Assembly: GCF_006546835.1 (NCBI RefSeq) | Contig: NZ_VICB01000014.1 | Span: 1-64,000, forward strand | Direction: 5' to 3' | DNA: 64,000 nucleotides | From: Actinomyces johnsonii | GTDB lineage: Bacteria > Actinomycetota > Actinomycetes > Actinomycetales > Actinomycetaceae | In this document: positions 9,163 through 18,501 of the stretch, piece by piece | How the letters are laid out: the number at the start of each line of letters is the position of its first letter | Position numbering within the stretch: the first letter of the stretch is position 1 | The notes under the pieces: model-generated | Databases searched by the model: none | Seen by the model: only the letters and a program-made list of their open reading frames with translations | Told to the model about the DNA's origin: nothing | Translations under genes and position numbers: made by a program

Positions 9163-10593
9163 GTGCCCGATACCAGCTACCCTCCTTCCTCCAGTCTCAA
9201 TCGTCAGGTCCTGTCCTTGGCCCTGCCAGCGCTGGGGGCTCTGATCGCCGAGCCGCTCTTCGTGCTGGCGGACTCGGCGATGGTCGGCCATCTCGGTGCC
9301 GTGAGCCTGGCGGGCCTGTCGCTGGCCTCCACGATCCTGACGACGACGGTGGGCCTGTTCGTCTTCCTGGCCTACGCGACGACCGCAACGACGGCGCGCT
9401 TGTTCGGGGCCGGTCGCCGTCGGCGGGGGCTGCGGGCCGGCGTTGACGGGATGTGGCTGGCACTCCTGCTGGGGCTGGGGACGGGAGCCCTCCTGGGGCT
9501 GACAGCCCCGTGGCTGACACGGCTGATGGGCGCTCACGGCCCGGTGGCACAGGCCGCCGTCGCCTATCTGCGCGCCTCCAGCCCGGGATTGCCGGGCATG
9601 TTCGTCGTTCTGGCGGCCACCGGTGTACTGCGCGGCCTGCTGGACACGCGCACGCCCTTCGTAGTGGCCACCGGCGGGGCGATCCTCAACGTCGTCGTCA
9701 ACGCGATTCTGCTCTACGGGGTCGGGGTGGGGATCGCGGGCTCGGGTGCCGGCACCGCGATCGCGCAGACGGCCATGACGCTGGCGCTGGCCCGCCCCAT
9801 CGTCCGGGAGGCCCGGGCGGCCGGTGTGGGTCTGCTCCCCCACCGGGAGGGCCTGCGGGCCTCTCTGGGCAGCGGAACGCCGTTGCTCATCCGCTCGCTG
9901 AGCCTCAGGGTGGCGATCCTGGCGACCGTGTGGGCGGCGACGGCGCTCGGGGACGTGTCGTTGGCGGCCCACCAGGTGGTGAACACCCTGTGGACCTTCG
10001 CGGCCTTCGCCCTGGATGCGCTGGCTGTGGCGGCGCAGGCCCTCATCGGCACCGCGCTGGGACAGGCGCAGAGAGACGCCGACGATTCCGCTGTGACCAA
10101 CACCGAGGTCGATACCGCGGCCGATACCGACGCTGATGCTCGGACCGCCTCGACCACTGCGGGCTGGTCCATCGACGAGCTGTTGCGGCGGATGCTGGCC
10201 TGGGGCGCTGGGACAGGCGTGCTCATCGGGGTGCTCATGGCGGCGGGGGCCGCCTGGTTGCCCCGAGTCTTCACCTCCGACGCCGGCGTCATCGCGGCCG
10301 CGGCACCGGCGCTCCTGGTCGCGGCGAGCGCCCTGCCGCTGGCCGGGGTCGTCTACCTGCTCGATGGCGTGCTCATGGGAGCCGGCGACGGCCGTTACCT
10401 GGCCCGGGCGGGGCTGGTGACACTGGCGCCCTACGTCCCCCTCGCCCTGCTCATCGGCGGCGGCGTACTGCCGGGAAGTTCGGGCTCGACGTCGGGCCTG
10501 GTGCAGCTGTGGATCGCCTTCGCCTGGGTGTTCATGGCCGCCCGCGGCACCACCACCTACCTGCGCGCCCGCGGCACCGCCTGGCGCCACTGA
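9163..10593 (+). CDS. MATE-family efflux transporter
   Basis: A 476-residue multidrug/toxin extrusion exporter (Na+ or H+ antiporter) of the DinF-like branch. The N-half begins LALPALGALIAEPLFVLADSA, the classic first helix; hydrophobic helices follow to about residue 300. An Asp/Thr/Ala-rich hydrophilic stretch of about 45 residues (near residues 305-345) separates the two bundles and is longer than usual. The second bundle ends TTYLRARGTAWRH. GTG at 9163 was chosen because GGGG lies just before it and the domain starts ten residues later; the frame is open far upstream but non-homologous. The substrate is unknown. Confidence 0.85.
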   Translation: MPDTSYPPSSSLNRQVLSLALPALGALIAEPLFVLADSAMVGHLGAVSLAGLSLASTILTTTVGLFVFLAYATTATTARLFGAGRRRRGLRAGVDGMWLALLLGLGTGALLGLTAPWLTRLMGAHGPVAQAAVAYLRASSPGLPGMFVVLAATGVLRGLLDTRTPFVVATGGAILNVVVNAILLYGVGVGIAGSGAGTAIAQTAMTLALARPIVREARAAGVGLLPHREGLRASLGSGTPLLIRSLSLRVAILATVWAATALGDVSLAAHQVVNTLWTFAAFALDALAVAAQALIGTALGQAQRDADDSAVTNTEVDTAADTDADARTASTTAGWSIDELLRRMLAWGAGTGVLIGVLMAAGAAWLPRVFTSDAGVIAAAAPALLVAASALPLAGVVYLLDGVLMGAGDGRYLARAGLVTLAPYVPLALLIGGGVLPGSSGSTSGLVQLWIAFAWVFMAARGTTTYLRARGTAWRH

Positions 10594-10649
10594 TCGGCGT
10601 CTCGCCGCGCCCTTCCCCGCACTGCCTATCCCACATAGATCCCCCGCGC

Positions 10650-10713
10650 GTTCGTAGGGTAGGTCATGCGTTCGAGGGGTAGAGGGCACGAACGCGCGAC
10701 CCACCCTACGAAC
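10650..10713. repeat. 64-bp palindromic repeat, left copy
   Basis: It begins GTTCGTAGGGTAGG and ends CCCACCCTACGAAC, so its ends pair (one mismatch). A nested pair GCGTTCG / CGAACGC lies inside. It is identical at 60 of 64 positions, in the same orientation, to the copy at 11837-11900 on the other side of the nuclease-like gene. Confidence 0.9.
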
Positions 10714-10817
10714 ACGACGCCGTCATCCGGTGGCCACAGAACTGTTGCGCCCGGCCGCGTCCACAGGGCTCCGAGGCTCCGGTGGCTGCCTCAGCCATCG
10801 CCCACCACTCTTGCCAT

Positions 10818-11816
10818 ATGGAGCCCTACCCCGAACCACCTCAGCTGCCGCCCGTTGTCGCGTCCGCCGGCCCACCGGCCGCCATGCGCAACCCCGTGAG
10901 GGTTCTTCGTGGCATCTACGCGGACATCGGCGCACAGAACCTCCCTCGATGGGAGGCCGACGAGCGCCTCAGTCTGGCTCGCTGCGCCGCCGCCTGTCAG
11001 CGGGTCGAGTCCGCGCGCTGCCTGAGCCACGAGTCCGCCGCACTCGTCCACGGTCTGTGGTTACGGGAGCATGAGCCGGACGTCAGTGTCGTCGTCCCAT
11101 CACGACCGCACCATCCCCACCAGAAGCTCCCCCTCCCGCCAGGAGCACGACGCCCTGCGTATCTGCGCCGACGACGTCTGACTCTGACCCAGGAGGACAT
11201 CGCCATCGTCTCGGGTCTGCCTGTGAGCACCTTGATGCGGACCACGGTCGACTGTGCCTTCGACCTTCCCGCCCACGACTCGATCTGTGTGGTCGAGTCA
11301 GCGCTCCGCGCTGCCGCTCGTCCGTCGCGATACCAATACTCGCAGTCAGACCGTCGAGTCGAGGCCGCCCGATCTCAGCTCCAAGCGGCGGTCATCGCAC
11401 AAGGCAGACGTGCCGGGGCACGGCGCGCACGGGCAGTCGTCGCCATGGCCTCGCCTTTCGCCGAATCGCCAGGCGAGTCACTGCTGCACTGGTTCGTGCA
11501 CGCCTTGGGCCTGCCTGCTCCGCGTATTCAGATGGCGATCGAGGATACGGACAACGCCCGTCTCTATTTCCCCGATGAGGCCTGGCCGGAGTACAGGGTG
11601 CTGGCGGAGTTCGACGGGCAGATCAAGTACAAAGCCCCGGAGGACCTGTGGAAGGAGAAGCAGCGCCAGGACGCCCTCACTCGAATGGGCTGGCGCATCG
11701 AACGCTTCATCTGGGCGGACTTCAAGCGCCTCGATGTACTGCGCTCCCGGATCCTGGCTCTCTTCCCAGCGACCGTCGCTCGCACCGCGCGTCCCATAGC
11801 AGACCTGTGGAGATGA
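10818..11816 (+). CDS. Vsr/DUF559-like nuclease-fold protein with AbiEi-like N-terminal part
   Basis: A protein of about 332 residues, not assigned to a known pathway. The C-terminal third has the order ESPGESLLHWFV, then YRVLAEFDGQIKYK, then WKEKQRQDALTRMGWRIERF, matching the Glu / Asp / Lys-type layout of Vsr and DUF559 endonuclease-like domains. The middle (SHESAALVHGL and VSGLPVSTLMRTTVDCAFDL) resembles actinobacterial proteins labelled as AbiEi-type antitoxin domain proteins. No toxin partner is adjacent. The start ATG at 10818 is preferred over 10782, but no clear ribosome site exists for either. The gene is flanked by two 64-bp palindromic repeats, which suggests it moved as a unit. 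Confidence 0.6.
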   Translation: MEPYPEPPQLPPVVASAGPPAAMRNPVRVLRGIYADIGAQNLPRWEADERLSLARCAAACQRVESARCLSHESAALVHGLWLREHEPDVSVVVPSRPHHPHQKLPLPPGARRPAYLRRRRLTLTQEDIAIVSGLPVSTLMRTTVDCAFDLPAHDSICVVESALRAAARPSRYQYSQSDRRVEAARSQLQAAVIAQGRRAGARRARAVVAMASPFAESPGESLLHWFVHALGLPAPRIQMAIEDTDNARLYFPDEAWPEYRVLAEFDGQIKYKAPEDLWKEKQRQDALTRMGWRIERFIWADFKRLDVLRSRILALFPATVARTARPIADLWR

Positions 11817-11836
11817 CCGATGACACCCGGCTGCGT

Positions 11837-11900
11837 GTTCGTAGGGTAGGTCATGCGTTCGAGGGGTAGAGGATACGAACGCGCGCCCTACCCTACGAAC
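11837..11900. repeat. 64-bp palindromic repeat, right copy
   Basis: Same orientation as the copy at 10650-10713, with four differences. Its outer arms GTTCGTAGGGTAGG and CCTACCCTACGAAC are perfectly complementary over 14 bp, and the inner arms GCGTTCG / CGAACGC over 7 bp. CACGACGCCGTC follows both copies at slightly different distances. Confidence 0.9.
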
Positions 11901-11916
11901 CGGACGTCAGCACGAC

Positions 11917-11961
11917 GCCGTCGGGCCGGTACCTCCCAGTTGGAGGCTCCGGCCCGACGGC
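11917..11961. terminator. Bidirectional hairpin between the nuclease gene and rplI
   Basis: Perfect 13-bp arms GCCGTCGGGCCGG and CCGGCCCGACGGC enclose a second stem CCTCC / GGAGG. No clear T-run follows on either strand. The position suits convergent termination of the rplI operon and of the upstream gene. Confidence 0.75.
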
Positions 11962-11980
11962 AGAAGACGTCCGATGATGC

Positions 11981-12436
11981 TCAGCGCGCGGGGACGACGT
12001 TGACCTCGATGGGGGCCACGACGTCGGCGTGCAGGCGCACGGAAGCGCTGTGGCGGCCGGTCGACTTGATCGGCGGCACGACCTGGATCTTGCGGCGGTC
12101 GACGGCGGGGCCGCCGGCGGCCTTGACCGCGTCCGCCAGGGTCGCGGTGGTCACGGCGCCAAAGAGGCGGCCGTTGTCACCGGCGGTGGCGGAGATGGTG
12201 ACGACGTTCTCCTGCAGCCAGGCGCGCGCGGTCTGGGCCTGCTCGAGGGACGCGATGGAGCGCTTGCGGCGCGCCTCGGCCATCTGGTCGATCTGGCGCT
12301 GGGCGCCCTTGGTCCACGGGGCGGCGAGCTTGCGGGGCAGGAGGTAGTTACGGGCGTAGCCGTCCTTGACCTCCACGACCTCGCCGGCGGAGCCAAGGTG
12401 GGAGACGTCGTGGGTGAGGATGAGCTTGGTGGTCAT
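11981..12436 (-). CDS. rplI: 50S ribosomal protein L9
   Basis: A 151-residue ribosomal protein of the large subunit. The N-terminal RNA-binding domain reads LILTHDVSHLGSAGEVVEVK, followed by GYARNYLLPRKLA. The central helix and C-terminal domain (ATAGDNGRLFGAVT) are present at normal length. It is the last gene of the rpsF-ssb-rpsR-rplI operon, 15 bp after rpsR, and is followed by a strong hairpin. Confidence 0.97.
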   Translation of the reverse strand: MTTKLILTHDVSHLGSAGEVVEVKDGYARNYLLPRKLAAPWTKGAQRQIDQMAEARRKRSIASLEQAQTARAWLQENVVTISATAGDNGRLFGAVTTATLADAVKAAGGPAVDRRKIQVVPPIKSTGRHSASVRLHADVVAPIEVNVVPAR

Positions 12437-12451
12437 TGCGCGTGCCTCCGA

Positions 12452-12688
12452 TCAGCGAGCCGAGCTCGAGTAGGGCAGCAGAGCCATCTCGCGGGCATTC
12501 TTCACGGCCTTGGCGATCTTGCGCTGCTCCTGGACGGAGACGCCGGTGACGCGACGGGCGCGGATCTTGCCGCGGTCGGAGATGAACTTCCGCAGCGTGG
12601 CGGTGTCCTTGTAGTCGATGGTGCCGACCTTGATGGCCTTGACGGGGCTGACCTTCTTCTTGGGCTTGCGAAGTTGGGGCTTCGCCAT
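12452..12688 (-). CDS. rpsR: 30S ribosomal protein S18
   Basis: A 78-residue small-subunit protein. The pattern [19 protein letters not shown] followed by [22 protein letters not shown] is diagnostic. The N-terminus has no zinc-binding cysteines, so it is the zinc-free form. It lies between ssb and rplI in the conserved operon. Confidence 0.97.
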   Translation of the reverse strand: MAKPQLRKPKKKVSPVKAIKVGTIDYKDTATLRKFISDRGKIRARRVTGVSVQEQRKIAKAVKNAREMALLPYSSSAR

Positions 12689-12777
12689 GGTGGTACTCCT
12701 TGGTCTGAGCGCCTGGGCGCTCTACGAGATGAAAGTGTGGTGTGGGGGTAAGGGAGCGGGCCGACGCCGTCGCGGCT

Positions 12778-13380
12778 TTAGAACGGGGGCTCGTCACCGA
12801 AGGAGGTGGAGCCGCCCGTGGCCCACGGGTCGTCCGCGGCGCCGCCAGCGGGGGCGTTGTACCCGGACTGGCCCTGGCCGCCGAAGCCGCCACCGCCGTT
12901 GTAGCCGCCCTGCTGGGGGCCGCCCTGATTGAATCCGCCCTGACCGCCCTGGTTGCCGAAACCTCCGCCCTGGGGGCCGGCCTGCTGGCCGCCGAAGCCG
13001 CCCTGACCGCCTCCACGGGGCTGGCGGGTGACCTGGGCCTTGGCGTAGCGCAGGGAGGGGCCGATCTCATCGACCTGCATCTCCACCACCGTGCGGTTCT
13101 CTCCCTCACGGGTGGTGAAAGAGCGCTGGACCAGTCGGCCCTGGGCGATGACGCGCGTGCCCTTGGTCAGCGACTCGGCCACGTTCTCCGCGGCGTCGCG
13201 CCAGATCGAGCAGCGCATGAACAGGGTCTCCCCGTCCTTCCACTCACCGGCGGCGCGGTCGAAGGTGCGTGGCGTGGAGGCGACGGTGAAGGAGGCCACC
13301 GCCGCCCCGGAGGGCGTGAAGCGCATCTCGGGGTCCGCGGTGAGGTTCCCGACGATGGTGATGATGGTGTCTCCGGCCAT
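12778..13380 (-). CDS. ssb: Single-stranded DNA-binding protein
   Basis: A 200-residue SSB. The OB-fold covers about residues 1-115 ([20 protein letters not shown], then [18 protein letters not shown]). A long Gly/Gln-rich linker follows, ending in the acidic tip FGDEPPF that recruits partner proteins. It coats single-stranded DNA at forks. It sits between rpsF (28-bp gap) and rpsR in the usual operon. Confidence 0.96.
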   Translation of the reverse strand: MAGDTIITIVGNLTADPEMRFTPSGAAVASFTVASTPRTFDRAAGEWKDGETLFMRCSIWRDAAENVAESLTKGTRVIAQGRLVQRSFTTREGENRTVVEMQVDEIGPSLRYAKAQVTRQPRGGGQGGFGGQQAGPQGGGFGNQGGQGGFNQGGPQQGGYNGGGGFGGQGQSGYNAPAGGAADDPWATGGSTSFGDEPPF

Positions 13381-13407
13381 GGCGTTGTCTCCGTTCCCGG
13401 TAGAGGC

Positions 13408-13695
13408 TCAGGCCTCGGGACGCAGCAGCTTGGTGCGCAGGACAGTCTCATTGAGACCGAGCTGGCGGTCGAGCTCCTGGGCGATCTCGGGCGTGGTGGT
13501 CATGTCCACGACGACGTAGAAGCCCTCGGACTTCTTCTTGATGTCGTAGGCCAGCCGGCGCTTGCCCCAGATGTCGACCTTGTCCACGGTGCCCCCGTTG
13601 CTGGGGACGACCTGAAGCAGCTTCTCGAGCGTCGCATTGGCGGTGCGCTCGTCCGTCTCGGGGTCGAGGATGATCATGATCTCGTAGTGACGCAT
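13408..13695 (-). CDS. rpsF: 30S ribosomal protein S6
   Basis: A 95-residue protein beginning [16 protein letters not shown] and containing [16 protein letters not shown], both diagnostic for S6. The ATG at 13695 was chosen over an upstream in-frame start because it matches the family N-terminus and AGGAGG lies about 12 bases before it. It is the first gene of the rpsF-ssb-rpsR-rplI operon and partners S18 on the 30S platform. Confidence 0.97.
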   Translation of the reverse strand: MRHYEIMIILDPETDERTANATLEKLLQVVPSNGGTVDKVDIWGKRRLAYDIKKKSEGFYVVVDMTTTPEIAQELDRQLGLNETVLRTKLLRPEA

Positions 13696-13861
13696 GCTTG
13701 GTACCCACCTCCTCTGGTCTGTGGCGGTCACGGTCCTTCCGTGACAGGAGGGTGATGCGTGCGGCGCACCATCCGGCGGAAACAGGCTTCATTCCGCCTT
13801 CCGCCCGACGACGCAGCCAGATCGCCACATTACCGGACAACCCGTCGGCCCTGGAAGTCAA

Positions 13862-13909
13862 GACGGTGGGCCGACGACGTGCCATGCAACACGTCATCGG
13901 CCCACCGTC
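13862..13909 (-). terminator. Hairpin after the penicillin-binding protein gene
   Basis: Arms 13862-13881 and 13890-13909 are complementary over 20 bp with one mismatch and an 8-base loop. It lies between the end of the penicillin-binding protein gene (13955) and rpsF, so it most likely ends the former transcript. Confidence 0.75.
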
Positions 13910-13954
13910 GGGTGCCTAGTGGAATGCGGGTGTCAGCCGCGGAGATGCAGAACG

Positions 13955-16453
13955 CTAGCCGACGTTTCCCTGAGGACGGGCCTGTTGCTGCGCACCGCCT
14001 CCCTGCCCCTGGCCGCCCTGACCACCGGGCGGTTGGCCGCCTCCGTCATTACCGCCTGGGCCTCCTCCGGGACCACCACCTCCGCCAGCACCAGGACCTT
14101 CGGTCTGGTGACCACCGCCTTCACCACCGCCTTCACCACCGCCGATATTGCCTCCGTTCGAAGGCTCGGCTGTCGGCTCACTTCCACCAGGCTGCTGCGG
14201 CGTGGCTTCGGGCTGGGGCGTCGCTTCGCCGGTGGGCTGCTCGGCGGGGGCCTGGGTTTCCTCGGGCCGGCTGGTGGGGGCCACCGTCTCCTCTTCCTCC
14301 GGCTCGGCCGTCGGCTTCGCAGAGCCGCGTCCGCCGCCGCGTGTGGCGGGGATCTCCGCCGCCTCGGGGAACTCCTCGACCTTGAGCCCCTCGTGGGCGA
14401 CCTTCATGTAGTCGATGAAGATGTCCGCCGGGTAGGTCGAGCCGGTGACCTCGTCATACTCGCCCCAGGGCGTGATCGACTCCTCCGAGCCATCATCACC
14501 GGTCTGATAGAGAGTCACCGCGGTGACCACCTGAGGGGTGAAGCCCACGAACTGGGCGGACTTGTTGTCCGAGGACGATCCGGTCTTCGCGGCGACCGGG
14601 CGGTCCATCTGCGCGGCCACCTTGTCCGCGCTGCCGTTCTCACCGGCGACGACCTGCTGGAGGGCGTAGGTCGTATCCGCCATAACGTCCTCCTCGAACT
14701 CCCGCTTGCCCTCGGTGGGGGCCGTGTAGCGGTCCGTACTATCGGAGTTCTTGACGGTGGCCACGATGTGGGTGTCGCGCTTCACACCCTGCGCAGCGAA
14801 GGTGGAGTAGGCCGAGGCGATGTCGATCGTGTGCGGCGAGGCAGACCCCAGGACGTTCTGCACGAACTCCCGCTCCTCATCGGATTTCAGCCCCGCGGTG
14901 TTCTTGGGGTACCCCGCACGGTTGGCCACCTCGGCCGTCGCCTGCGGATCGACCTGGTTGGACAGGTCCCGGTTGAGCTGGAGGTAGGGCGTGTTGAGCG
15001 ATTGCTCCGTTGCCTGGGTCAGACTGGCCGACTTCAGGGAGACATTCTTGAAGTTCTGGAACTGATGCCCCTCGATGGTCATCGGAGAGGTCGCCGGGTA
15101 GCTGCTGCCCAGGGACCACCCGTTCTCCAACGCGGCCACCAGAGCGAAGGGCTTGAAGGTGGAGCCGGCCTGGGCGATCGCGTCGGTCGAGGTGTTGACC
15201 TGGCTGGTCAGATAGTCCGCACCCCCATAGAGCGCCAGAACACCCCCCGTCTTGGGATCAATGGACACCAGCGCCTTGCGCAGGTTCGGAGAAGCGCCCT
15301 CGGGCAGGGAGTTGACCGCGTTGACGGCGGCCTCCTGATCCTTCGGGTTGATCGTGGTGACGATCTTGAAGCCGCCGGTGTCGATCTGCTCGGGCTTGAG
15401 CTTGGCCTTGTTCTCGAGCTCGGCGCGCACCATCTGAAGCAGGTATCCGTTACTGCCGGCGTAGACCTGTTTGGTCTGGGACTCGACGGTCGGCGGCATG
15501 CCCGCCTGCTTGGCGGTGTTGTACTGCTCCTGGGAGATGTAGCCATCATCGACCATGAACTGCAGGACTCGGGACCACCGCTCCTGTGCCTTCTCCGAAT
15601 TCTCGGCCGGATCCCAGGCACTGGGGGACGGCAGGATTCCCGCCAGGAGTGCCGCCTCCGACGGGCTCATATCCTTGGCGGACTTGTTGAAGAACGCCTT
15701 CGAGGCAGCCTCAATACCGTAGGCGCCTCGGCCGAAGTAAACCGTGTTGAGATAGTCGCCCAGGATATCCTTCTTAGATTTCTCCCGGTCGATCTTGATG
15801 GCCATGATGGCTTGCTTGGCCTTGCCAAAGTAGGAGTCCGTGGTGTCGACGTAGTAGTTCTTCACGTACTGCTGCGTCAGGGTCGAGGCGCCCTGGGTGT
15901 CGCCTCCGCGCAAGTTATTCACCAGGGCGCGGGCGATGCCCTTGGGGTCGACTCCCTTGTTGGAGTAGAAGCTGCGGTCCTCCGAGGCCACCACCGAGTT
16001 ACCCACGTAGTCCGGAAGAGTGGAGGCGTCCACGGACTGACGGTTGATCTCAGCGAACTTGCCCATTTCCGTCGAGCCGTCGGCGTAGTAGACCGTGCTG
16101 CTCTGCGCCAGCGCGAATTCGCTGGGCTTGGGGACCGTGGTGTTGTTGTAGGCCCACATGAAGGCGCCGACGAGACAGAGGACGACGAGCAGGAAGGATC
16201 CCAGGACGAACCGCCAGCTAGGGATCCAGCGGTGGATCTTGCCCTTTCCGGCGCGAGGGTAGTTGAAGAAACGGCGCTTGCGCCCCGTGGCGGCGTCCTT
16301 GGACCGCTCGACCTGCGAGGACTTGCGGCCCTTTCCAGGCGTCTTGCCAAACTCTGGGGGCTTGTTCAGGGCCTGCTGACCGGCGCTGGCCACCTGGGTC
16401 AGCTTCTTGCCGACGGGGCGGCTGGGTCCGCCCCCGTTCGTGCCTTCTGCCAC
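13955..16453 (-). CDS. Class A penicillin-binding protein (transglycosylase/transpeptidase)
   Basis: Bifunctional peptidoglycan synthase of about 832 residues. A basic cytoplasmic tail and one membrane segment (FVLGSFLLVVLCLVGAFMWA) lead to the GT51 glycosyltransferase domain: EDRSFYSNKG near residue 160, then GASTLTQQYVKN. The transpeptidase domain has STFKPF (SxxK, about 432), SLN (about 486) and KTGSSSD (about 623). The last 110 residues are a Pro/Glu/Thr and then Gly/Gln-rich extracellular tail. GTG at 16453 was chosen because GAGGAG lies just before it; an ATG at 16546 is in frame but has no ribosome site. A long hairpin follows. Confidence 0.92.
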   Translation of the reverse strand: MAEGTNGGGPSRPVGKKLTQVASAGQQALNKPPEFGKTPGKGRKSSQVERSKDAATGRKRRFFNYPRAGKGKIHRWIPSWRFVLGSFLLVVLCLVGAFMWAYNNTTVPKPSEFALAQSSTVYYADGSTEMGKFAEINRQSVDASTLPDYVGNSVVASEDRSFYSNKGVDPKGIARALVNNLRGGDTQGASTLTQQYVKNYYVDTTDSYFGKAKQAIMAIKIDREKSKKDILGDYLNTVYFGRGAYGIEAASKAFFNKSAKDMSPSEAALLAGILPSPSAWDPAENSEKAQERWSRVLQFMVDDGYISQEQYNTAKQAGMPPTVESQTKQVYAGSNGYLLQMVRAELENKAKLKPEQIDTGGFKIVTTINPKDQEAAVNAVNSLPEGASPNLRKALVSIDPKTGGVLALYGGADYLTSQVNTSTDAIAQAGSTFKPFALVAALENGWSLGSSYPATSPMTIEGHQFQNFKNVSLKSASLTQATEQSLNTPYLQLNRDLSNQVDPQATAEVANRAGYPKNTAGLKSDEEREFVQNVLGSASPHTIDIASAYSTFAAQGVKRDTHIVATVKNSDSTDRYTAPTEGKREFEEDVMADTTYALQQVVAGENGSADKVAAQMDRPVAAKTGSSSDNKSAQFVGFTPQVVTAVTLYQTGDDGSEESITPWGEYDEVTGSTYPADIFIDYMKVAHEGLKVEEFPEAAEIPATRGGGRGSAKPTAEPEEEETVAPTSRPEETQAPAEQPTGEATPQPEATPQQPGGSEPTAEPSNGGNIGGGEGGGEGGGHQTEGPGAGGGGGPGGGPGGNDGGGQPPGGQGGQGQGGGAQQQARPQGNVG

Positions 16454-17001
16454 GCGCTCCTCGTTTCGTTGACTGTCATAGACAGTGACCTGGTACCGCA
16501 ACGGCGCGGGGGATAACGCTCCGGTTGCGGTCTGGGGTCCCATCATGACCGATATTGGCGGCCGGTGCCGACTCGGTTGCCGATCACCGTTCTACAGATC
16601 GCCGACGACGATCAGGTGCGATCACTGCGGACAAGCCGCACGAGGCGTCGACTGCGCTCAAGTATGGGGGAACAGTGGGGAGTGACGGTAGCGACGCAGA
16701 CCTGGGAAACAGCCATGACGCCCTTATCAACCGTTACCTTAACTCCACTTGCTCCGCTCTGACCAGCGCGCTCACGCGCTTCGGGAGCAGGAGAAGATCG
16801 GCCGTGGATACAGAATGTGAGTTCGAGCCCAGCCTGAGCGGAAACACGTCAAGAACAGCCGGTATTGATCGGGACAATAGTCCCCCGATATGAGTGAGAC
16901 ACTGGACACAACATTGACAGGGTGTCAGTTCCTCGCCGCAGCTCCTCGTCCGCCCGAGGACCACCGGCTACCGTCCGTCCAGCTCACCGGGGAGATCCAC
17001 C
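16454..17001. other. Divergent control region between the PBP and Dcu genes
   Basis: A 548-bp region without a supported gene. Two short perfect dyads stand out close to the transporter: GGGACAATAGTCCC at 16871-16884 and TGACAGGGTGTCA at 16915-16927. The latter overlaps a TTGACA hexamer at 16914-16919, but no matching -10 is visible at standard spacing. They are candidate operators. Confidence 0.45.
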
Positions 17002-18378
17002 GTGGACGCCAGCTCAGCTCTCCAGGCCCTCAGCATCATCCTCCAAGTCGTCATCATCCTCACCTGCCTCATCATCGGGGCGAAGAAGGGCGGGATCGCC
17101 CTCGGTCTCATCGCCGGGATCGGCCTGCTGGTCCTCGTCTTCGGATTCCGCCTGGAGCCCGGCGAGGCGCCGGTCGATGTCATCCTCACCATCCTGGCCG
17201 TCATCGGGTGCGCCGCCACCCTCCAGCAGTCCGGCGGCCTGGACGTCATGATGCAGATGGCCGAACGCGTCCTGCGCCGGCATCCCGAGCAGATCACCAT
17301 CCTGGGGCCGTGCGTCACCTGGTTCCTCACCGTTCTGTGCGGCACCGGCCACGTGGTCTACACGATGCTCCCGATCATCGCGGACATCGCCATTAAGAAG
17401 GACATCCGACCCGAGCGCCCCATGGCCGCCTCCTCGGTCGCCGCCCAGATGGGCATCACGGCCTCACCAGTCTCGGTCGCCACGGTCTCCGTCGTCTCCA
17501 TCATCGCCAAGAACACCGACCGGCACTGGTCGGTCCTCCAGATCCTGGCCATCTCCATCCCGGCGTCGTTGTGCGGGGTGCTTCTGGCCGCCCTGTGGTC
17601 GATGCGCCGGGGCAAGGACCTGGACAAAGACGAGGAGTACCAGAAGCGGCTGAAGGACCCGGAGTTCCGCGCCGCCGTCCACTCCAGCTCCGAAACCCTC
17701 ATCGGCAAGGTGTTCCCGCCCGAGGCCTACCGCGCCACCTGGATCTTCTTGGGAGCCATCGCCGTCGTCGTCGTCCTGGGCGCCTTCGAGGTGCTGCGTC
17801 CCAAGTTCCCCACGGGCGACGGCGGCACAATGGAGCGCCTGAGCATGAACCTGGTCATCCAGATGGTCATGCTCGCCGCCGGGGCGCTCATCCTGCTGAC
17901 CTGCAAGGTGCAGGCCGGCAAGATCGCCTCCACCGCTGTATTCAAGGCCGGGGCCACCGCCATGTTCTCCATCTTCGGGGTCGCCTGGATGACCGAGACG
18001 GTCGTCCACGCACACCTGGAGGACCTGGAGCACAGTCTCGCCGGCGTCCTGTCCCATCACGTGTGGATGTACGCCATCGTCCTGTTCATCATCGGCAAGC
18101 TGGTGAACTCTCAGGCGGCCGGCCTGCTCATCGTCGCCCCCATGGCCCTGTCGCTCGGGGTGAGCCCGGTCATCGTCGTCGGGTTCATCGGCGCCTCCTA
18201 CGGGTACTTCATCCTGCCCACCTACCCCTCAGACCTGGCGGCGATCGGCTTCGATCCCACCGGCACCACGCACATCGGCAAGTACGTCATCAACCACTCC
18301 TTCCTGGTGCCCGGGCTCATCGGAGTGTTCACCTCCTGCCTCGTGGGCACTGCGCTGTCCCAGTTGCTCCTGTCATGA
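17002..18378 (+). CDS. Anaerobic C4-dicarboxylate transporter, DcuA/DcuB type
   Basis: A 458-residue inner-membrane carrier with about 11 hydrophobic segments. GAKKGGIALGLIAGIGLLVL, QQSGGLDVMMQMAERVLRR and CGTGHVVYTMLPIIADIAIK match the DcuA/DcuB family, which exchanges fumarate, malate, aspartate and succinate. The GTG start at 17002 has GGGGAG nine bases upstream. The next gene, 120 bp on, probably encodes a PEP carboxykinase, so the pair fits CO2-dependent succinate formation with succinate export. DcuA (aspartate uptake) and DcuB (fumarate/succinate exchange) cannot be separated by eye. Confidence 0.88.
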   Translation: MDASSALQALSIILQVVIILTCLIIGAKKGGIALGLIAGIGLLVLVFGFRLEPGEAPVDVILTILAVIGCAATLQQSGGLDVMMQMAERVLRRHPEQITILGPCVTWFLTVLCGTGHVVYTMLPIIADIAIKKDIRPERPMAASSVAAQMGITASPVSVATVSVVSIIAKNTDRHWSVLQILAISIPASLCGVLLAALWSMRRGKDLDKDEEYQKRLKDPEFRAAVHSSSETLIGKVFPPEAYRATWIFLGAIAVVVVLGAFEVLRPKFPTGDGGTMERLSMNLVIQMVMLAAGALILLTCKVQAGKIASTAVFKAGATAMFSIFGVAWMTETVVHAHLEDLEHSLAGVLSHHVWMYAIVLFIIGKLVNSQAAGLLIVAPMALSLGVSPVIVVGFIGASYGYFILPTYPSDLAAIGFDPTGTTHIGKYVINHSFLVPGLIGVFTSCLVGTALSQLLLS

Positions 18379-18501
18379 GCCGAGCCGGCCGCCAACCGGG
18401 CGACGAGGACCAGCAAGTGCGACGTCGACCACACCCCTGAAGCCTTCTTTCTGGGCAGAACGTAACAGGAGCGTGTCGTCCAATCTGACTAGGCTCGAGC
18501 C

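Noticed and set aside
13919-16516. 865-codon plus-strand open frame
   Set aside because: Exact antisense of the penicillin-binding protein gene, with no domain and no ribosome site.
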